From PMP191F sp047602185 (GTDB lineage Bacteria; Bacteroidota; Bacteroidia; Chitinophagales; Chitinophagaceae), in NCBI GenBank assembly GCA_047602185.1, contig JASGHY010000001.1, forward strand, positions 1,302,001 to 1,366,000: a stretch of DNA of 64,000 nucleotides, in the 5' to 3' direction. Shown here in pieces: positions 1 to 8,733 of the stretch; the first letter of the stretch is position 1, and each line of letters opens with the position of its first letter. The notes below the pieces were generated by a model, which saw only the letters and a list, made by a program, of their open reading frames with translations, was not told the origin of the DNA and made no database searches. The position numbers and the translations under genes were made by a program.

Positions 1-134
1 TAGGCCCGGAGACATAAGGCAGAGGTATTTGATCTGATTTGCTAAGCTTATGCAAATACTTTGGCATTTAGTAGGGCAGGTTCTATATTAGTGTAATATT
101 TTCCCCGGAAACGGGAGTGTTCAAATGTGCGGGC
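1..134. other. Left-edge spacer upstream of the AAA+ gene
   Basis: No gene is supported here. The spacer is AT-rich and holds a promoter-like TACTTTGG near position 57, one base short of the Bacteroidota -7 consensus TAnnTTTG. Anything that precedes it lies outside the window. Confidence 0.3.
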
Positions 135-1457
135 ATGATAAACGAGACCATTAAAAATCTGCAGGAAGCTCTGTTAGTATCACCGGATAATGTTCCCCTG
201 CGGCTCCATCTGGCAGAAATACTGATACAGGAAAAGATGTATACAGAAGCTGCTGAACAATACCGTGAAGTATTAAACCGTAGTTATGGTAATACCAAAG
301 CTCAACTGGGGTTGGCTGAAGCATATTATCATTTACAGAAATACTCAGCAGCTATTGTTATCTACGAAGAGTTGCAACACCAGTTGCCACTCGATTCAAT
401 GATCTTATTTACCCGTTGTCTTATCAAAGAGCATTCAATGCAACAGGCTGTAGATATCTATCAGCGTGTCATCGCATTGAATCCGGGCTTCAGGGATGAA
501 GAGATCGATGCAAAATTGCGCATGACCGGTGCAGGCATAACAGCCGACGACAACCTTGGCGATCTTGAAATGCAGGGGAGTGGCGATTTCTTTATGGAAA
601 AGCCATCCATCAATTTCAGCAGTGTAGGCGGCATGCAACGTATCAAGGACGAGATCTCCATTAAAATAATACAGCCGCTTAAGAACCCCGATCTGTTTAA
701 AGCCTTTGGCAAGAAAGCAGGTGGTGGCATTTTATTATACGGCCCTCCCGGCTGTGGTAAAACCTATATCGCAAGAGCCACTGCAGGCGAGATCAACGCA
801 CGCTTTATCAGCATTGGCTTACACGATATACTGGACATGTGGATCGGTAACAGCGAAAAGAACCTGCACGGTATTTTCGAACTGGCCCGCCAGCATGCGC
901 CCTGTGTACTGTTCTTTGATGAAGTAGATGCTATTGGTGCCAGCCGCAGTGATCTCAGGCAGTCAGCCATGCGTCATGTCATCAACCAGTTCCTTGCCGA
1001 AATGGATGGGGTAGGTGCAAGCAATGAAGGTGTGCTGATCCTGGCAGCTACCAATGCTCCCTGGAGTGTGGATCCTGCATTCCGCAGACCTGGCCGTTTT
1101 GACCGCGTGATCTTTGTAGAACCACCGGATGAGAATGCACGTGAAGAGATCATCCGCAGTATGCTGCAGGATAGGCCTGTAAAGGATATTGATACCCGTA
1201 AAATAGCGCGTGAAACACCTGACTATTCCGGTGCAGATATTAAAGCGCTGGTAGATATTGCCGTGGAAGAAAAGCTACGGGAGTCTATGAGTACCGGCAG
1301 CCTGCAATACATTACTACAAAGGACCTGCAAAAAGCTATAAAACAACATAAGCCTACAACCCTTGAATGGTTTTCATCAGCCCGCAACTACGCCCTGTAT
1401 GCCAATGAATCGGGTCTGTATGACGATATTCTGAAATTCCTCAAGATCAAAAAATAA
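135..1457 (+). CDS. TPR-AAA+ ATPase
   Basis: Cytoplasmic AAA+ ATPase of 440 residues. The first ~125 residues form TPR-type helical repeats and the rest is one classical AAA module of the FtsH/Cdc48 type. Walker A is GPPGCGKT at residues 203-210, Walker B is VLFFDE at 258-263, and the arginine-finger segment RRPGRFDR is at 317-324. No protease domain follows the ATPase, so it is probably an unfoldase or remodelling enzyme whose substrates or partners bind the TPRs. The ATG at 135 is preferred over a GTG at 117 because TPR homology begins just after it. The stop is 2 bases before the next gene, also a TPR protein, so the two are probably co-transcribed and work together. Family call is firm; the cellular role is unknown. 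Confidence 0.85.
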   Translation: MINETIKNLQEALLVSPDNVPLRLHLAEILIQEKMYTEAAEQYREVLNRSYGNTKAQLGLAEAYYHLQKYSAAIVIYEELQHQLPLDSMILFTRCLIKEHSMQQAVDIYQRVIALNPGFRDEEIDAKLRMTGAGITADDNLGDLEMQGSGDFFMEKPSINFSSVGGMQRIKDEISIKIIQPLKNPDLFKAFGKKAGGGILLYGPPGCGKTYIARATAGEINARFISIGLHDILDMWIGNSEKNLHGIFELARQHAPCVLFFDEVDAIGASRSDLRQSAMRHVINQFLAEMDGVGASNEGVLILAATNAPWSVDPAFRRPGRFDRVIFVEPPDENAREEIIRSMLQDRPVKDIDTRKIARETPDYSGADIKALVDIAVEEKLRESMSTGSLQYITTKDLQKAIKQHKPTTLEWFSSARNYALYANESGLYDDILKFLKIKK

Positions 1458-1459
1458 GC

Positions 1460-2719
1460 ATGACCGTAGATGCCCTGCTCAGCAGAGCAGATTTGCTGCT
1501 AAGGCAAAATCGTCCCAAAGAAGCAGAGAAAGAGTTATTACAGGTACTGCAACAGGAACCTGACAATGACTATGCACTCTCTATGCTGGGCAGAAGCAAA
1601 TACGATCAGCGGCAGTTCAATGAAGGCATTGGCCTTATACAGCAGGCCATAAGAGTAGATCCGCAAAATGGTTACTACTTCTACCTGCTGGCATTCGGTT
1701 ATTACCAGGCCGACTCCAATCATTCAGCCAAACGTTACCTGCAACGCGCTATAGAACTGGCGCCCTATGCGGCCGACTTTCACGGTTTACTGGCCATGAT
1801 CCTGCTGGAAGAAAAAGATTTCAAACAGGCATTGGAAAAAGCCAATGAAGGGCTGGCTATTGATGCAGAAAATATTACCTGTCTCAACGCCCGTTCCACT
1901 GCGCTCAATAAGCTCAGACGGGTAGATGATGCTATCAGCACCATGCAGGATGCCCTACAACAGGATCCTGAAAATGCATTTACCCATACTACTATAGGCT
2001 GGAACCTGCTTGAGAAAGGCAAACACAAAGAGGCAGACAGGCATTTCCGTGAAGCACTGCGGATCAACCCCAACCTGGAAGGCGCAAGAGCCGGATTGAA
2101 AGAATCCATGAAATCTAAGATCGCTCCTTACAGATGGTTATTACAATATAGTTTCTGGATCAATAATAAAGGCCGGAAAGCACGTTGGATCATTCCCTTT
2201 GGCCTGATCATCATCATCCAGTTGGTCTCTGAGCTCACCAAACGTACCGATAACCCGGGCGTTACGCTTGCCGGAAATCTCGTAATTGGCATCTACCTGC
2301 TTTTTGTACTTACCAGCTGGCTCATCAACCCGATGGCAAACTTCTTCCTGCTGTTTTATAAAGACGGTAGGTATGCTCTTACCACTAATGAAAAGTGGAA
2401 TGCAATAACTACTGTAACTGTGTTGCTCACCGGTATTGCGATTATGATCGCTAGCCAGGTCATTCAGCCTGCTCCACTGGGGCTGTTTATGGGCGGCCTC
2501 ACCATTTTCTCGCTGGCCCTACCCATGGGACACCTGAAGATCCCTATCCAATTCCGTAGCAATCCTACGCACCAATGGTTTACCTTATCATTAGTGCTCA
2601 CGGGGCTTATTACTGCCGTATTGTTTTTTGCCGGCCTGGCCATTGCTGAAACCGTAGCCGCTGTTTACCTCGTTGCGTTTGTATTATTTAGCTGGATAGG
2701 CGTTTTTTCCTCTCGTTAG
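1460..2719 (+). CDS. TPR protein with C-terminal membrane domain
   Basis: Protein of 419 residues. Residues 1 to ~215 are tandem TPR units (repeated W/Y-Ala-Leu-Pro patterns such as AIRVDPQNGYYFYLLAFGYY). From ~240 to the end there are about six hydrophobic segments, so the protein is anchored in the inner membrane with its TPRs probably in the cytoplasm. It starts 2 bases after the AAA+ gene and is very likely its operon partner. A plausible arrangement is a membrane TPR scaffold that recruits the TPR-AAA+ enzyme; this is inference. I do not recognise a named family for the membrane half. Confidence 0.75.
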   Translation: MTVDALLSRADLLLRQNRPKEAEKELLQVLQQEPDNDYALSMLGRSKYDQRQFNEGIGLIQQAIRVDPQNGYYFYLLAFGYYQADSNHSAKRYLQRAIELAPYAADFHGLLAMILLEEKDFKQALEKANEGLAIDAENITCLNARSTALNKLRRVDDAISTMQDALQQDPENAFTHTTIGWNLLEKGKHKEADRHFREALRINPNLEGARAGLKESMKSKIAPYRWLLQYSFWINNKGRKARWIIPFGLIIIIQLVSELTKRTDNPGVTLAGNLVIGIYLLFVLTSWLINPMANFFLLFYKDGRYALTTNEKWNAITTVTVLLTGIAIMIASQVIQPAPLGLFMGGLTIFSLALPMGHLKIPIQFRSNPTHQWFTLSLVLTGLITAVLFFAGLAIAETVAAVYLVAFVLFSWIGVFSSR

Positions 2720-3142
2720 TTGTCTGAAGACATAGGGAAATCGTACAGGCTGTAAGTATAGGTTATAAGTACTGCTAAACGCGGAACGCGAATACAGGGT
2801 GAAAGGCAAATATCGAATATCCAACTCCGAATGTCGAATATTGAAAGGAAATACAATGCACCAGTTTACAAGCTGAAAAGCTAATATCTGCCCGACTATG
2901 TCATTCAGGCGGGAGTTGACAGGAGTGAAATCCGAAGTTTAATTCCGGAAGTCAGAAAAAACAACGATCCACTCACGATTCACGTCTCACGTTTGACGCT
3001 TTAACGGTAAATTGCCAACAGCCAACTTGTATTCCTCGTGGCTCGTAGCTCAAAGCTCGCAGCTGTATTCAACTCGAAACTCAAAACCCGACACCCGAAA
3101 CTGGCTTGTGGTCTTTGCCTGAAATCCTAATACAGCAATTTC
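2720..3142. repeat. Modular intergenic repeat block A
   Basis: Convergent spacer filled with the repeat words found throughout the window. Recognisable words are GGTTATAAGTACTGCTAAAC near 2760, the CTCACGATTCACGTCTCACG word (2970-2992), the GCCAACTTGTATT word (3009-3030), the GCTCGTAGCTCAAAGCTC word (3040-3057) and the CGAAACTCAAAACCCGACAC word (3073-3101). AATACA or its complement TGTATT separates several of them. Positions 2933-3003 are identical over 71 bases to 61870-61940. No coding potential beyond shadow frames. Confidence 0.8.
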
Positions 3143-4396
3143 CTACTTGCTTCTTATCGCTACTACGGGATCCATGCGCGCGGCAATGGACGCGGGAATA
3201 ATGCCAGCCAGTACACCCACTATTATACAAATAGAAACTGCGATAATGAGGATGTGGGGAGCAATAAAAAGAGAAAAGCCTGTTGTGGCGGAGATAATTA
3301 TAGTGAGTAAAAACACAATGATCAATCCTAATAAACCACCCATGATACAGAGAAAGGCTGATTCCAGCAGGAATTCAGTAAGGATGGTTGCTTTTTTAGC
3401 ACCAATAGCTTTTTTCAAACCGATCTGAGGCGTTCTTTCACGAACCGTTACAAACATGATATTGGCTACGCCAAACATACCTACGATCAGTGAAAGAATA
3501 GCGATAGCCCAGCCACCTTTGTTGATGCCACTGAAAATGCCACTGGCAAAACTGCTGAAGGCGTCTATATCGTTCAATGCAAAATCATCTTCCTGTGTTG
3601 GCTTCAGTTTGCGTACAGAACGCATAGCACCGCTTAATTCATCGCGTAGCTGTGCCATAGGCACCGTTTCCTTACCCTGTACCATAATTACAGGATTAGA
3701 ATATTCTTCGCGTACCAACTGGCGCATATAGCTGCTGGCCATCAGGATACTGTTATCGTATTCCCAACCGCCAATAATACTTTTACCTTGCTTTTTGATC
3801 AGGCCAATGATCAATGCCTGTTTAGCACCTTTCAGCTTCACCATTTTGCCTACAGCATTCTCTGGTTTGCCAAACAGGTTCAATGCTACTTCATAACCCA
3901 TGATGATGTTATTGGCAGCGTGGTCGAAATCTGTTTGCTGTAAAAAGCGACCTGTTTCTATTTCAATTGGCTGAATGTTTACAAACTCTTCGGTAATGCC
4001 ATAGTAATTAACCCCGGACACACTATTATCTTCATATTCTACATTACTATTGGTATTGGTATTGAAGGCTATATTGGCTGCTGCCGGCACTTTCTGCTTC
4101 AGCAGTTGCATTTCGTTGTATTTGGGAGAGGGGCGCTTTACATATTTCCACCAGGGGTAATCGTTACCGCCTGCGGTATAATCCCATTTGTCGATGTAAA
4201 CGGTATTGGAACCAAGTGATTTAATGTCTTTCTGAACAGCATATTCCATACTGTTAACGGCCGCCAGTACGCCTATGATACAAAAAATACCAAATGCCAC
4301 ACCGCTAAGCGAAAGCAATGTGCGGACTTTATGGGATTTAAACTCCTGCCAGGTGAGGTTAAGGCTACTACTTAAGATTTCTATTACACGGCGCAT
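3143..4396 (-). CDS. ABC transporter permease, MacB/FtsX family
   Basis: Inner-membrane permease of 417 residues with the MacB/FtsX layout: one transmembrane helix near residues 28-48, a large periplasmic domain (~50-285), then three C-terminal helices (from GWAIAILSLIVGMFGVANIM onward) that carry the FtsX fold. Such proteins pair with a cytoplasmic ATPase and usually a membrane-fusion protein to push lipoproteins, peptides or drugs out through a periplasmic adaptor. No ATPase or adaptor gene is next to it in this window, so its partners must be elsewhere. The ATG at 4396 is chosen over a TTG two codons upstream. Family is clear; the substrate is unknown. Confidence 0.85.
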   Translation of the reverse strand: MRRVIEILSSSLNLTWQEFKSHKVRTLLSLSGVAFGIFCIIGVLAAVNSMEYAVQKDIKSLGSNTVYIDKWDYTAGGNDYPWWKYVKRPSPKYNEMQLLKQKVPAAANIAFNTNTNSNVEYEDNSVSGVNYYGITEEFVNIQPIEIETGRFLQQTDFDHAANNIIMGYEVALNLFGKPENAVGKMVKLKGAKQALIIGLIKKQGKSIIGGWEYDNSILMASSYMRQLVREEYSNPVIMVQGKETVPMAQLRDELSGAMRSVRKLKPTQEDDFALNDIDAFSSFASGIFSGINKGGWAIAILSLIVGMFGVANIMFVTVRERTPQIGLKKAIGAKKATILTEFLLESAFLCIMGGLLGLIIVFLLTIIISATTGFSLFIAPHILIIAVSICIIVGVLAGIIPASIAARMDPVVAIRSK

Positions 4397-5163
4397 AACC
4401 AAATGTAATGTTTATCTGTGATTTTTCATGCAAGAGTTGGAGGAAAGGCGCTGGATAAGTATGAAGGAGGAAATACAGGTTGTAGGTTATAAGTACAGCT
4501 AAACGCGGAACGCTCAACGCCTAACGCGAATACAGGGTTATAAGCTGTAGATTATAGGCAATAAGTGGAATACAGGAATGTGCGGATGAAGGAATTGGGA
4601 ATGGGAATCAGGTATCAATGTCGTTGAATTAAGCTCCGGAGCAGCTACCTGTTTATAGAAAATCAATTTTATCGAGGTATTCAGCTCCGGTAGGAGCTTC
4701 CTGTAAGGCACCGGGGGCTCCTACCGGAGCCGCGACATGCTTGTTATGATCATTTTCTATAAACAGGAGGCCACGCCGTGGCCCTTTCTTAATTCAACGA
4801 CATTGAATCAGGTTTTAGCTGTTAGTTAAATACAAGCGGCGAGCTTTAAGCTGTGAGCCACGAGGAATACAAGTTGGCAGTTGGCAATTTGCAGTTAAAC
4901 CAGTGAATAGTCAATTGTCAATAGTGAATATGAGCCGCGAGCAAATACCAGTCAGGAGGTAAGTAGCAGTTGTTCTAATCTCAAATTTCAAACATCAAAT
5001 CTCAAATCCCGTATCTGGTAACCGGTAACGCCCATTTCACGTTTGATATTTCACTTTTCACCCGCCCACTCACGACTGACGATTCACGTCTCACGATAAA
5101 ACCCATGAAATCCTGAAACCTCTATCCTTCATGGGGCTTATCTTTACATTTAAACGTAACAGC
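4397..5163. repeat. Modular intergenic repeat block B with an inserted palindromic element
   Basis: Divergent spacer of about 770 bases built from repeat words: GGTTGTAGGTTATAAGTAC (from 4473), GCGGAACGCTCAACGCCTAA (from 4504), the GAGCTTTAAGCTGTGAGCC word (4841-4859), GTTGGCAGTTGGCAATTTGC (4873-4892), the tcaatagtgaata word (~4901-4929), TCAAATTTCAAACATCAAAT (4981-5000), TTTCACGTTTGATATTTCAC (5035-5054) and CGATTCACGTCTCACG (~5079-5094). The order of words from ~4575 to 5095 is the same as in 59955-60225. A 192-base palindromic element interrupts it at 4615-4806. Confidence 0.8.
4615..4806. mobile_element. MITE-like palindromic element, copy 1
   Basis: Non-coding element of 192 bases with perfect 19-base inverted ends, TCAATGTCGTTGAATTAAG at 4615-4633 and its complement at 4788-4806. 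Inside are nested inverted pairs: CTGTTTATAGAAAAT with ATTTTCTATAAACAG, GCTCCGGTAGGAGC with GCTCCTACCGGAGC, and the hairpin GGCCACGCCGTGGCC. The flanks are ATCAGGTA (4607-4614) and ATCAGGTT (4807-4814), an 8-base duplication with one mismatch. The same context without the element is present at 59972-59990 and 61708-61722. There is no transposase, so if mobile it needs one supplied in trans. Confidence 0.8.
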
Positions 5164-6033
5164 ATGTTTACCATTGAGAACGAAGTTTTAAAGGTGATCA
5201 TTAATCCTAAAGGAGCGGAATTAACAAGTCTTTATCGTAAAGATCTGCAGCAGGAGTATATGTGGAGTGGTGATGCAGCTTTCTGGGGTAAACATTCGCC
5301 CATTCTGTTCCCGATTGTAGGGACACTTAAGGAAAATACCTATTTCTACAACAACCAGCCATACCAGTTAAGCCGTCATGGCTTTGCGCGCGACAAGCAA
5401 TTTGCAGTGGATAAACAGGCTTTTGATGCTATTTCGTTCCTGCTAAAACAGTCTGACGACACTTTAAAAGTGTTCCCTTTTTCTTTTGATTTTTATATCC
5501 GGTACACGCTTGCCGGCAACGCATTGTCTGTAAGTTATGATGTGATCAATACCGGTAAAGAAGATATGTATTTTTCAGTAGGAGGGCACCCTGCATTTAA
5601 AGTTCCTTTAACAACCGCAACTACATACGATGACTATTTTCTCGAATTTAACCAGGAAGAAACTGCTCCCCGCTGGCCAATTTCACCTGATGGATTAATT
5701 GAAAGCAATCCATTGCCACTGTTGCAGCAAACCAGTCGTTTGCCACTGACCAAAGCATTGTTTCAGCAGGATGCAGTGGTGCTGAAAGGATTGAGATCGT
5801 CAAAAGTATCCCTGTTGTCTGCCAAAACAGAACGGGGTCTGCAATTCGACTTTCCCGGTTTTCCTTTCCTGGGGATCTGGGCTGCTAAAAATGCCGATTT
5901 TGTCTGCATTGAACCCTGGTGCGGTATTGCTGACAGTGTAAATACAGACCAGTTGCTTGAAAATAAAGAGGGTATCAATAAACTGCCGGCAGGTAGCAAC
6001 TTTACACGTACCTGGACGGTGGCCACCCTGTAA
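5164..6033 (+). CDS. Aldose 1-epimerase family protein (LacX/GalM-like)
   Basis: Cytoplasmic mutarotase-fold protein of 289 residues. It probably interconverts alpha and beta anomers of an aldose or aldose phosphate. The conserved residues of the family are visible: His72 in SRHGFARD, His142 in GGHPAFKVP and Glu250 in CIEPWCGI, in the positions expected for the acid/base pair. The closest family branch appears to be the LacX-like epimerases common in Bacteroidota, rather than secreted GalM, since there is no signal peptide. The ATG at 5164 is preferred to one 33 bases upstream because MFTIENEVLKVIINPKGAEL matches the usual start of the fold. TATCTTTA at about 5140-5147 resembles a -7 box. Confidence 0.85.
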   Translation: MFTIENEVLKVIINPKGAELTSLYRKDLQQEYMWSGDAAFWGKHSPILFPIVGTLKENTYFYNNQPYQLSRHGFARDKQFAVDKQAFDAISFLLKQSDDTLKVFPFSFDFYIRYTLAGNALSVSYDVINTGKEDMYFSVGGHPAFKVPLTTATTYDDYFLEFNQEETAPRWPISPDGLIESNPLPLLQQTSRLPLTKALFQQDAVVLKGLRSSKVSLLSAKTERGLQFDFPGFPFLGIWAAKNADFVCIEPWCGIADSVNTDQLLENKEGINKLPAGSNFTRTWTVATL

Positions 6034-6080
6034 GGCATTGGGAGATTGTGGTATTGAGAGATTTTGAGATTTAAGTCAGA

Positions 6081-7994
6081 TCACAAAGTCTTAAAATTTC
6101 TGCAGTGTTCACAATGCACTTTCATCCAGGTATCATACTCCAGTAGCTGAAAGCTGACTCCCCCGTTATTCAGTGAATTAAAAAAGCTACAGAACCTTTT
6201 TTGGTTGAGAGTTATAGCATTTTGAAGAATATTGCCAAAGGCAGGTTTATTGAACTCTATTGGGTTCCCCAGATTCAGGCTTATATAGTAAAATAATAGT
6301 TCTTCATCCACGTCGATCGCTGCTGCACGGGTCGATAATATCTGTGCCGCAAAACTGCAGTGCGCATAATAGCAGAGATATTTTGATAACGACAATAGGG
6401 ATTTATCATCGAGATCAAGATCCATGTAGTTGGTAGCAATAAACCTGATAGATTCGTCTTTGGCATTATAGTCGAACCGGCTCATGGCATGCTCACTGGC
6501 TATTATATGATAGTTCACCTGCATGCGACGTACCAGTGAAGCCCCAATTCCATATTTTTCCAGCTCATTAATATCCTGCCAAAAGCCCCGGGCCCTTACA
6601 TAGGCTGTATCATGACGCCAGCCTGAAAAGTTCAGCGCACAAATGTTATAACGAAGCTTGCCATTATCGGGATCGATCTTCAGTAATGCCTGGAAATTTG
6701 CCAGCGCCTCATCTTCGGGAGATAATAACAACTGGTACTTATAACTTTCATGATCTATCAGCAGATCTATAAAGGCTTTTTCACGGGGGATCTCCAGCTG
6801 ATTAAGATAACCTGCAGCCAGCTTATTATCAGCTACGCGTTCATACACTTCACGTTGAATAGCCCTTGCCTGCCGGATATTCTTTTGAATGATCGCCTGC
6901 TTAAAAGAAGAGGCCAGGCTATTGGATGGCGTACTTTCAAAACCACTCCGGTTATCGAGGTAAATAGTGATCACCGCTTTGCGATGCTTTTTTAGCACCG
7001 GTTCCAGGGAATCCAATGCTGTTTTTACTGTCAATGCCTTCTTTACATCCTGCCGGTTCAATGATGCAAATTTTGCATACGGGGTTTGCCTGACATCGCT
7101 GTAAAACTCCACCCAGTTCTCGTTAGAGGTAATGGAAGGACTGATCTGCAGCGATTGATATTGCTGTAATGCTTTGACAATAGAGGCAGCACGCTGTTGT
7201 TGCAGCTGATTATTGATATTCTCAGGCCCTTCTACGGAGGAATAAGCCCTGATCACAATTTTCTTAATGCTGTAATTGGTGAGCTTCAATGAATCGTACA
7301 GCGGTTTTATATCAGCAGCGTTATAAGTAGCTTTGTTCTTCGCAAAAGGCACTACACAATTTATTTTCTTGCTGTAATGCAGGATATCAGCAGCACTGTC
7401 TGTAAAGTTCTCTGTATTCAACAGGCTGTCGGCAAATAACCCCATGGGAAGTAAATCCCATAAAGAACGCTCCACATTTGTAAAGTAAGTATAGTAGCAT
7501 ATCTGCCCGTTCTTTACGATCACCAGGTTGCCCTCAATCTCTTTCCCTTTAAGCGAAGCCGGTACGGTACCTATTTTAATTGATACATACCCCTGGTTCA
7601 GCCATTGCTGATCCATTTTTTTCTTCAAAGCCGGTAAATAAACCGGCTGCAGCATATAGCCTTCAGGAAGGCCCTTTTTGCCGGGTTGCAGCTGCCCGCA
7701 TACATATTGATCTTTTGCTACCAGGTCGGCTGAAATGCCATCCTTTTCGCCGGTAAACAGCTTGTCAAACCATGTTTTATCATTCATGGAAAACTCAATA
7801 TCACCGGCAGCACTGATATGAATACCAAACAACACCTCTTTGGGCATATTCTGTATCAATCCCTGGCAGGCGGCACAGTTGCCGGTTTTACGACCATCGG
7901 TAAGAGAAGCAGACTGGGAAATCGAGGTTAAACAGGCAACTAAGCATAGCAATAAAGCAAGTAATTGCCGGCAAAGGGCAGCGTAGGGGTTCAT
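6081..7994 (-). CDS. Secreted protein with OmpA-like domain and N-terminal CxxC segment
   Basis: Exported protein of 637 residues. Residues 1-28 look like a signal peptide with a long hydrophobic stretch. A short CAACQG motif follows at about residues 40-45. An OmpA-like fold (IRAYSSVEGPENINNQ) sits near residues 240-290, which in this family often binds peptidoglycan. The C-terminal ~330 residues are helical, TPR-like (LLKIDPDNGKLRYNICALNF), and end in a second CxxC (CEHCRNF). The gene converges with the mutarotase gene, 47 bases apart. I do not recognise a named family for the whole protein. Cell-envelope location is a reasonable inference; enzymatic function is not. Confidence 0.6.
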   Translation of the reverse strand: MNPYAALCRQLLALLLCLVACLTSISQSASLTDGRKTGNCAACQGLIQNMPKEVLFGIHISAAGDIEFSMNDKTWFDKLFTGEKDGISADLVAKDQYVCGQLQPGKKGLPEGYMLQPVYLPALKKKMDQQWLNQGYVSIKIGTVPASLKGKEIEGNLVIVKNGQICYYTYFTNVERSLWDLLPMGLFADSLLNTENFTDSAADILHYSKKINCVVPFAKNKATYNAADIKPLYDSLKLTNYSIKKIVIRAYSSVEGPENINNQLQQQRAASIVKALQQYQSLQISPSITSNENWVEFYSDVRQTPYAKFASLNRQDVKKALTVKTALDSLEPVLKKHRKAVITIYLDNRSGFESTPSNSLASSFKQAIIQKNIRQARAIQREVYERVADNKLAAGYLNQLEIPREKAFIDLLIDHESYKYQLLLSPEDEALANFQALLKIDPDNGKLRYNICALNFSGWRHDTAYVRARGFWQDINELEKYGIGASLVRRMQVNYHIIASEHAMSRFDYNAKDESIRFIATNYMDLDLDDKSLLSLSKYLCYYAHCSFAAQILSTRAAAIDVDEELLFYYISLNLGNPIEFNKPAFGNILQNAITLNQKRFCSFFNSLNNGGVSFQLLEYDTWMKVHCEHCRNFKTL

Positions 7995-8733
7995 TGACAG
8001 ATAAAGGTTTATAGAGTGAACCTACAATAAAATTTGCGGAAACACAAGCATGGATACATTTACAAAATTCTTGGTTTCACGCAAAGACGGCCAAGGGGCG
8101 CTAAGCCGCAATGTGTGAATGCTCTTTCGGGTGTCGGGCTTTGAGTTTCGGGTTGAATACAGCTTCGAGCATTGAGCTACGAGCCGCGAGCAAATACAGA
8201 AGCCAGCCGTACTTCTAACTTCGTATTTCGTACTTTCTCGTGTTTTCTTATTCGGACTTCCTTCTTGTCTCGTTCTTGTTTTCTTCTCATTTAAAGCGTA
8301 TAAATTAGGGGTTTTGCCTTGGCGGAGGGCGAATGAAACAAGAACGAGGTATAGACGAAACAGGGAGAAATCCCGGTTTGGGAAAGCCGAAGAGGGGTTA
8401 GTCGTCAGAGCTTGCGTTTTAAGCATTAGCCCGGTATAAGAGCTGTATCAGGTCTTTAAGAGGTCTTGTTCTCTAATGCGGGGTAAAGGCGCACTTTCTA
8501 CATGCAGGGCATACCAACGCCCGGTAACTGGTAGCTCAATAAACACCTCTGAAATCTGGCTGCCAAATTGTACCTTCGCGGGCTTAAAGTCAAAGAAGAG
8601 ATTGTCATAAGAAGTCAAAAAGGTCAAAGTAGTTTTCCGGGCTTTATTTGCCTTTTAACTTATCTGGCCTTGTTGATCCACTGACTTATGTAGCTATCCC
8701 TGACCACTTTGGCTTGTCTGATTGAAGAATTAT
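7995..8733. repeat. Modular intergenic repeat block C and prfC upstream region
   Basis: Divergent spacer. The left half holds repeat words: TTTCACGCAAAGAC (8075-8088), TCGGGTGTCGGGCTTTGAGT (from 8128), the GAGCATTGAGCTACGAGCC word (~8167-8186) and ACTTCGTATTTCGTACTTTC (near 8217-8236), joined by AATACAG. An open frame on the minus strand (8022-8426) is only a translation of these repeats. The right half, 8430-8733, is unique sequence and contains TACCTTCG at 8571-8578, one base off the -7 consensus, as a possible prfC promoter. Confidence 0.7.

Noticed and set aside
4399..4406. Exact TAnnTTTG complement just before the ABC permease start
   Set aside because: It ends two bases from the ATG, so transcription would start inside the gene; probably chance.
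8022..8426. 134-codon open frame on the minus strand
   Set aside because: It is a translation of repeat words (TKYEVRST and NSKPDTR recur in frames of other repeat blocks) with no codon bias or family resemblance.
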